Shown piece by piece: positions 58,784-64,000 of a stretch of 64,000 nucleotides of DNA. The first letter of the stretch is position 1. Every line of letters begins with the position of its first letter. A program made the translations under genes and the position numbers. A model generated the notes under the pieces. The model made no database searches and was not told the DNA's origin. It saw nothing but the letters and a program-made list of their open reading frames with translations. The stretch comes from Rhodovastum sp963709085 (GTDB lineage Bacteria; Pseudomonadota; Alphaproteobacteria; Acetobacterales; Acetobacteraceae): the NCBI GenBank assembly GCA_963709085.1, contig CAVPVB010000007.1:1178001-1242000 (forward strand). Direction: 5' to 3'.

Positions 58784-59776
58784 GTGGCTGCCAAAGAGAT
58801 CGCGGTAAAAAAATACGTGGTGAAGCTCAGCGATGAGGAGCGGGGCCGGCTGACCGCGCTGATCACCAAGGGCAAACACCCGGCGCGGCAGCAGCTGAAA
58901 GCGCGCATTCTGCTGAAGGCGGATGCGTCGGACGCCGGCGAAGCCTGGAGTGACAGCCAAATTGCCGCAGCCCTGGAGACCAGCGTCGACACAGTTGCTC
59001 GGGCGCGCCAGCGGCTGGTGGAAGAGGGCGTCGATGCTGTGCTGACCTGCAAGCATTCGCCAGCCTCCGCCAGAAAACGCATCTTTGATGGAGAAGCCGA
59101 GGCGAAGCTGGTTGCCCTGGCCTGTTCGGCGCCCCCAGCGGGACGCGCGAAATGGACGCTACGGCTTCTGGAAGAGACCGTCGTGGAGCTGAACATCGTT
59201 GAGCGGGCCAGCGACAACACGATCGGGCGGACGCTAAAAAAAACACGCTCAAGCCCCACCTGCGACAGCAATGGGTCATCCCGCCGGACGCCAACGCCGC
59301 CTTCGTAGCCAGCATGGAGGATGTGCTGGAAGTTTATCAAAGGCCGCACAACCCAACCCGCCCCGTGGTCTGCCTGGACGAGACCGCAAAGCAGTTGATT
59401 TCCGAAACGCGTGTGCCGATCGCGGCGAAGCCAGGGCAGGTTGCCCGCTACGACTACGAGTATGAACGCAACGGCACCGCCAACCTGTTCATGATGTTCG
59501 CACCGCTGGAAGGCTGGCGGCACGTCAAGGTGACCGATCGCCACGCCGCCGTGGATTATGCGCAGGTCCTCAAGGAATTGTCCGACACGCACTTTCCTCA
59601 CGCCGAGAAGATCGTCCTCGTGCAGGACAACCTCAACACCCACAAGGCGGCGTCGCTCTACGAAGCCTTTCCGGCCGCCGAGGCGCGTCGGCTCGTCGAG
59701 CGCTTCGAATGGCACTACACCCCCAAGCACGGCAGCTGGCTGGACATGGCCGAGTCCGAACTCGGCGTCCTGGCCT
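58784..59776 (+). pseudogene. IS630-family transposase, copy 2, 3' truncated
   Basis: It starts at GTG 58784 and has no early frameshift (KHPARQQLKARILLKADASD). It keeps the A8 shift site near 59235 and runs on to WLDMAESELGVLA. The last 50 residues (QCLDRRIPDKQTLMDEVAAW onward) are lost to IS21 #3. Confidence 0.88.
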
Positions 59777-60109
59777 CAGCGCTCACGAGAATTGACCCGG
59801 GGTTGCTCACGGAAGTTGACCCACTGACTTTAGTCCTACCGTTCTGACGATTGTCGTTGGTTGTCCCGGTCTGGCGCCCGCTCCGGGGTGGCGGCGCCTG
59901 CGACAACGCCGGTGCGGCGGCATTTGATCGTCGCTGGAGACATGATCAGGACCGGATACGGTCTTGGCGGGGTTGGCACGGGGGATAACAGAGGCACCGA
60001 GCACCTCGGCAAGCTGCCGGGAGCCTGCCAGACTTGAGGGCAAGCACGGCGCCGAACTCAACCTGCCAGTTTTGTCTCGACGCCGTGCCCCACATCGTGA
60101 CGGGCACGA
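59777..60109. other. Left end of IS21-type element #3
   Basis: About 330 bases before the first gene. The first part has the repeated core GAATTGACCCGG and GAAGTTGACCCACTG (59790-59830), likely terminal repeats. No gene seen. The right end of this element is outside the window or not recognised. Confidence 0.6.
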
Positions 60110-60628
60110 ATGCAGGGCGAGTATCCTGCCGACGGTGGCGTTCGTCTACGCCGCGTCTGCGTCGATGCGCAGAGCGAGCCGGGGTCTGGTCGTCTGTTCC
60201 TTTGCAGGAAGTGCAGTAGCGAAGTGGTCGTGTGCCGCCACTGCGACCGCGGGCAGATCTACTGTTTCGGCGACTGCGCCGGACAGGCGCGTCACCAGAC
60301 GCTGCGGAAGGCAGGCGAGCGCTATCAGAAGACCCGTCGTGGCCAGGAGAAGCATGCCGCCCGGATGGGCCACCTGCGAGCGCGCAGAAAAAAAGTGACG
60401 CATCAGGGTTCACCCCCGCCGCCGGCGGGTGATCTGCTGGCGGCCGGCGCGATGGCGACCTCGCGCGACGACGCATCTCCGGCCGAGCCGCCCCGGCGAG
60501 CGACGACGCCCTGCCATTGGTGCGGTCGTCCCTGTCTGCCGCCGCTTCGCCCGGGGTTCCTGCGCCGCCGCGATCCCCGTCGCGGCCGTGTTGGCCACGC
60601 CCGGACGGAGCGCAATGCCCCATGGTGA
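60110..60628 (+). CDS. Zinc-ribbon protein of the IS21-type operon
   Basis: 172 residues from ATG at 60110; an in-frame stop at 60098 excludes an earlier start. The first Cys cluster is LFLCRKCSSEVVVCRHCDRG and YCFGDCAG, enough for two zinc sites. A basic region follows (RYQKTRRGQEKHAARMGHLR). A second cluster lies near residue 135 (CHWCGRPCLPP). It is the first gene of a cluster with ParB-like, istA and istB genes, 68 bp before the next. Cys-rich proteins of this look often precede such integrase genes, from memory. DNA binding is likely but inferred. Confidence 0.7.
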   Translation: MQGEYPADGGVRLRRVCVDAQSEPGSGRLFLCRKCSSEVVVCRHCDRGQIYCFGDCAGQARHQTLRKAGERYQKTRRGQEKHAARMGHLRARRKKVTHQGSPPPPAGDLLAAGAMATSRDDASPAEPPRRATTPCHWCGRPCLPPLRPGFLRRRDPRRGRVGHARTERNAPW

Positions 60629-60695
60629 ACCCGATTGATGCGGCGGCGAGGATCCTGCGGGACGTGACCGGGGCAAGCGGGCCGTCCCGCCGGCG

Positions 60696-61616
60696 ATGAC
60701 GTCCATGGACAGCCATCGTCTGGAGCTTGACCTGCACCAACTGGACCTGCGCTTTGCCGCCAGCCGCCTGGTGGAGCCGCAGGCGGTGGCGCGGATCGCC
60801 CAGTCCATCGAGCGGTGCGGTCAGATCGTGCCCTGCATTGTGGCGCCCGCTCCCGGTGGGGCCGGCGCGGGCGCAGCACCGCTGGTGCTGATCGACGGGT
60901 ATCGGCGCGTCGCCGCGCTACGCCGGCTGGGCCGCGACACGGCCAGTGTCGAGCAATGGACCTGTGGGCTGGCCGAAGCGGTGCTGGGGGTGTTGGCGCG
61001 CGCGCAGGATCGCTCGTTCGCCAGCATTGAGGAGGCGTTGCTGCTGCGCGAGCTGATGCAGGGCCAGGGCCTGTCGCAGCAGGAGCTGGCGCGTCGGTGC
61101 GGGCGCGACGTGAGCTGGGTGAGCCGGCGGCTGCAACTGCTGTCGGGTTTGCCCGATGCGGCGCTGGCGGCGGTGCGCACCGGCAAGCTGTCGGCTTGGG
61201 CGGCCAACCGGGTGGTGGTGCCGTTGGCGCGTGCCAATGCCGCCCATGCCGACAGCCTGCTGGCGGCGCTGGCTGCGTCACCGCTGTCGACCCGCGAGTT
61301 GCAGTGCTGGTTCGCCCACTACCAGCAGGCCGCGCAAACGGTGCGCGAACGCATGGTCGGCGATCCCCGCTTGTTTCTCGACGCCCTGCGGGCGAACGAC
61401 GAACGGCGCGCCGGCGAAATTCTGCGGGACGGCCCGGAAGGCGAATGCGTCGTCGATATGCGCTGCCTCGAGGCGGTCATCGCGCGCCTGACGGGTCGCG
61501 TGGCGGCGCTGCAATCGGTGCCGCCGGCGCTGATCGCGGCGGTGCCGCGTCTGTGGTTGGCGCTCAACGTCCTGGCGATTGCGATCGACCGGGGGGATGC
61601 ACGTGACCCCGGCTGA
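60696..61616 (+). CDS. ParB/RepB-like DNA-binding protein of the IS21-type operon
   Basis: 306 residues. The N-terminal ParB-type domain has LVLIDGYRRVAALRRLGRDT (equivalent to the GERRxRA box). A helix-turn-helix follows (LSQQELARRCGRDVSWVSRR), then an alpha-helical C-terminal half. Its end overlaps the istA start by 20 bp, indicating co-translation. ParB proteins bind parS and hydrolyse CTP as clamps, or in RepB/KorB relatives act as repressors. No ParA is present, so partition is unlikely. Target binding or control of transposition is possible. The frame is intact. Confidence 0.8.
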   Translation: MTSMDSHRLELDLHQLDLRFAASRLVEPQAVARIAQSIERCGQIVPCIVAPAPGGAGAGAAPLVLIDGYRRVAALRRLGRDTASVEQWTCGLAEAVLGVLARAQDRSFASIEEALLLRELMQGQGLSQQELARRCGRDVSWVSRRLQLLSGLPDAALAAVRTGKLSAWAANRVVVPLARANAAHADSLLAALAASPLSTRELQCWFAHYQQAAQTVRERMVGDPRLFLDALRANDERRAGEILRDGPEGECVVDMRCLEAVIARLTGRVAALQSVPPALIAAVPRLWLALNVLAIAIDRGDARDPG

Positions 61617-63000
61617 GATTCGCACCGCGGTGCGCACGCTGCAGGTGCAGCGGCACAGCCTGCGCGAGATCAGCCGCCTGCTGGCGCTGTCACGCAACAC
61701 CGTGCGGCGCATCCTGCGTGAGCCGGACGGCAACGTTGCCGAGGTGTTGCCGTGCGACGAGGCGACGCTGGTCCGCGTGAAGGCTGCCTTCGAGCAGGCT
61801 CGCGGCAACGTGGTGCGGGTGCGCGAACTGCTGGCCGACAACGGTCTGGAGGTGTCCTACAGCAGCTTGACCCGTTGGGTGCGGGAGGCCGGCCTGCGCA
61901 GTCCGCCGCGGCGTGCCGGCGAGTACGACTTCGCGCCCGGGCAGGAGATGCAGCACGACACCTCGCCGCATCGCGTGACCTTCGCGGGCGCCGGCAAGCC
62001 GGTGATCACGCAATGCGCCGGTCTGGTGCTGGCGTACTCGCGCCGGCTGTTCATCCAGTACTATCCGCGGTTCACCCGCTTCGAGGCCCGCGCGTTCCTG
62101 CTCGAGGCCACGCGCTTCATGGCCGGTGCCTGTCCGGTCTGCATCATCGACAACACCAGCGTGCTGCTCGCCGCCGGCGCCGGCGCCGAGGCCCTCATCG
62201 CCCCGGAGATGGCGGCCTTCGCCCGCACTCTGGGCTTCCGGTTCCGCGCCCACCGGGTCGGGAATCCAGATCGCAAGGGCCGGATCGAAAGACCATTCGG
62301 CTATGTCGAGACGAATTTCCTGGCAGGCCGAAGCTTCGAAGATTTCGACGACCTCAACCGCCAGGCACTCGCCTGGTGCCGCGAGGTCGCTAACCGCAAG
62401 CCCAAGGCAGCGCTCGGCATGTCGCCTGATGCGGCCTACGTCATCGAGCAGCCGCACCTCGTGCCGCTGCCCGACGCGCTGCCGCCGGTCTACGAGTTGC
62501 TGGAACGCGTCGTCGACCTGCACGGCTTTGTCAGCGTCGATACCAACCGCTACTCCGTGCCCGAGCGCTTCGTCGGCAAGTCCGTCGCTGTCTACAAGCA
62601 CCCCGCCGAAATCCATGTCCGCCGCAAGGACACGACGATCGCCGTCCACCCGCGGCTGATCGCCGAGCGCGATGCCAGGAGCACCCTGCCTGGTCATCAT
62701 ACCATCCCCGTGCGGCAGGGTCGCAGCGCGGCGGCGGAAGAGGCATTGCTGAGCGGCCACCATCCCAGCCTCGACCGTTACGCCGCCGCCCTCAAGCTGC
62801 GCAGTCACGGATACGGGCGACGGCCACTCCGCCGGCTGATCGAAATGAAGCGCACCTACCCGGCCGGCCCGTTCATCGCCGCCATCGAGCAAGCCCTGTA
62901 CTACGGCCTGTTCGACCTCGGCCGGCTTGAAGATCTCATCCTCAAACAGGTCGCCGGCGACTTCTTCGCACTGACCAGCGGGAAAGACGACGATGCATGA
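61597..63000 (+). CDS. istA: IS21-type integrase (IstA-like)
   Basis: About 467 residues from ATG at 61597 (GGGGGG just before). An HTH (LREISRLLALSRNTVRRILR) is followed by a retroviral-type DDE core: EMQHDTSPHRVTFAG (first Asp), VCIIDNTSVLLAAG (second Asp) and PDRKGRIERPFGYVE (Glu). The C-terminal DNA-binding part includes SVDTNRYSVPERFVGK. It overlaps parB-like upstream and istB downstream, so the three are one transcript. It is far diverged from the IS21 #1 and #2 integrases. Frame intact. Confidence 0.88.
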   Translation: MHVTPAEIRTAVRTLQVQRHSLREISRLLALSRNTVRRILREPDGNVAEVLPCDEATLVRVKAAFEQARGNVVRVRELLADNGLEVSYSSLTRWVREAGLRSPPRRAGEYDFAPGQEMQHDTSPHRVTFAGAGKPVITQCAGLVLAYSRRLFIQYYPRFTRFEARAFLLEATRFMAGACPVCIIDNTSVLLAAGAGAEALIAPEMAAFARTLGFRFRAHRVGNPDRKGRIERPFGYVETNFLAGRSFEDFDDLNRQALAWCREVANRKPKAALGMSPDAAYVIEQPHLVPLPDALPPVYELLERVVDLHGFVSVDTNRYSVPERFVGKSVAVYKHPAEIHVRRKDTTIAVHPRLIAERDARSTLPGHHTIPVRQGRSAAAEEALLSGHHPSLDRYAAALKLRSHGYGRRPLRRLIEMKRTYPAGPFIAAIEQALYYGLFDLGRLEDLILKQVAGDFFALTSGKDDDA

Positions 63001-63765
63001 CAAGCTGCGCGCGCTGATCGCCCAGTTGCGCCTGCACGGCATGGCCGAGGCACTCGACGCCGAGATCGAACGCGCCGAGCGCGAAGCGATCGCTGGACCC
63101 GAGTTGCTGTACCGGCTGCTCGGCCAGGAGGCCGCCGCCCGCCGCGAACGCAGCCTGGCGTATCGTCTGGGACAGGCGCGTCTGCCATGGCGGTGGTCAC
63201 TCGACAGCTTCCCGTTCGATCGGCAGCCCGGCGTGAGCCGCGCCCAGATCCAGACACTGGCCGGGCTGGACTTCCTGCGCCGGACCGACAACGTCCTGCT
63301 CATCGGCAAACCAGGCACCGGAAAGACCGGCCTGGCGATCGGTCTGTTGCGCGAGGCCTGCCTCAACGGCTACCGTGGCCGCTTCATCAACGCTCAAGTC
63401 CTGCTCGATGAACTCTACGCGTCTCTGGCCGATCGCACCACCACACGGCTGCTGGCTCAGCTCGAGTTCGCATGCAGCCCTTGCTGATTGACGAGCTGAG
63501 CTACCTCACGATCAAGCCGGAACAAGCAAACGCATTCTTTCGTCTGATGGACCAACGCTACAACCGGGTCTCGACGATCATCACCACCAACCTTGAACTG
63601 TCCGACTGGTACGAGCTGTTCGACAAGAAGCCGCTGGTCGATGCGCTGCTCGATCGCCTGCAGCACCACTGCATCACCATCCGCATCAACGGCCCGTCCC
63701 TGCGCAGCCCGGAGCCTCCGGCGCCAGCGTCGCCAACACCGGCGCGCCGCAGCACCAAGACCTGA
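62993..63765 (+). pseudogene. istB: IS21-type helper ATPase istB, one frameshift
   Basis: It starts MHDKLRALIAQLRLHGMAEA, overlapping istA by 8 bp. Walker A is LIGKPGTGKTGLAIGLLREA. Near 63465 one base appears lost: AQLEF changes frame just before QPLLIDELSYLTIKPEQANA (Walker B). The rest, including VSTIITTNLELSDWYELF and LLDRLQHHCITIRINGPSLR, is intact to the stop at 63765. An active ATPase would need the shift repaired, so the element may now be immobile, or this is a sequencing slip. Confidence 0.85.
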
Positions 63766-63849
63766 AGGCCCCAGCAACACCACCGCCGCAGCACCGAGGC
63801 GGTGCCACGGCGCGCAAGGCGCGTCAACAGGTGGGTGCTCACCATGCTC

Positions 63850-63873
63850 GAAAATCGGCCCGCGCCGATTTTC
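63850..63873 (+). terminator. Hairpin after istB, terminator-like
   Basis: GAAAATCGGC-CCGC-GCCGATTTTC is a perfect 10-bp stem with a 4-base loop, 85 bp after the istB stop. No long T run follows, so it may be a terminator in either direction, or part of the element end. Confidence 0.5.
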
Positions 63874-64000
63874 TGCGCGTGGCTCCGCTCCCGCCGCGCA
63901 AGAAAGCGCGCGGCGCCTTTGACTCGCCTCCCGCGCCGTGGCCTGCGGGTGGTGTCGGGACGGAAGGCGTCCCGACAATTCGACGCCCGGCGTCGAACGG
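63874..64000. other. Right window edge, no gene identified
   Basis: G+C-rich sequence with small inverted repeats (GTCGGGACG / CGTCCCGAC near 63955-63976). It may be the end of the IS21-type element or flanking DNA. No coding frame convinced me. Confidence 0.4.

Larger units (their letters stand above)
57472..59776 (+). mobile_element. IS630-family element (second type), copy 2: split by copy 1 and truncated
   Basis: Its left 51 bp (57472-57522) are separated from its body (58765-59776) by a complete sister element. The body ends at 59776, where IS21 #3 begins. Junctions are at TA dinucleotides, the IS630 target. Confidence 0.85.

Overview
The window is high-G+C DNA with strong ribosome-binding sites and alphaproteobacterial-looking genes (cbb3-type oxidase, NuoN, BtpA-like, AcuC-like deacetylase, DUF192). 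I infer an alphaproteobacterium, probably Acetobacteraceae-like, but no rRNA or other marker gene is present to confirm it. It reads as an insertion-sequence graveyard: about 80% is mobile DNA (IS4, IS50-like, IS5, IS21, IS66, IS630, ISAs1, IS701-like, IS1634, IS1595, ISL3 and IS3 relatives), mostly nested in one another and mostly broken. It also holds three families of short non-autonomous elements (called MITE-A, -B and -C here).

Layout. 1-4625: the end of an IS701-like element, a deleted IS4, an AT-rich gap, an IS630 remnant carrying MITE-B, and an IS5 carrying MITE-C. 4626-10442: a tower of nested elements whose target duplications can be read almost completely: an ISAs1-like element, MITE-A, IS4, an IS50-like element interrupted by ISAs1, and MITE-A. 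10570-20337: a resident block with a BtpA-like barrel protein, a compact cbb3-type oxidase operon and a large hybrid sensor kinase broken by one base. 20556-35452: IS66, IS1634, IS1595, IS701-like, IS4, serine-recombinase and IS21 debris, plus two copies of an IS66-like element with inverted, partly coding ends; a 3' fragment of nuoN lies at its left edge. 35639-39120: a second resident patch with a small conserved ORF, an IS5, a truncated ORF, and an AHH-nuclease toxin with an Imm11-like immunity gene. 39147-46419: IS21 with a serine-recombinase element inside istB, an IS66 fragment and an ISAs1 fragment with MITE-A. 46420-48470: a truncated channel-like gene, an AcuC-type deacetylase and a DUF192 protein. 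48610-59776: ISL3 (with MITE-A), IS5 (hosting an IS66-like element and ISAs1), IS3 (hosting IS4), an IS50-like fragment, and an IS630 inserted into another IS630. 59777-64000: an unusual IS21-type operon with a zinc-ribbon gene, a ParB-like gene, istA and istB.

Most interesting points. (1) MITE-A and MITE-B have unrelated ends and different target-duplication lengths, each matching a full-length IS in this window, yet carry the same 56-bp cassette with a covarying hairpin. (2) Two serine-recombinase elements sit at the same codon position of istB in two different IS21 elements. (3) The right-hand IS21-type operon carries a ParB-like protein and a zinc-ribbon protein. (4) MITE-A and its IS50-like partner have stacked repeatedly on one 10-bp target.

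Resident genes work in respiration and sensing (cbb3 operon, NuoN fragment, PAS-rich kinase) and in interbacterial competition (AHH toxin and immunity). No tRNA, rRNA or CRISPR array was seen.
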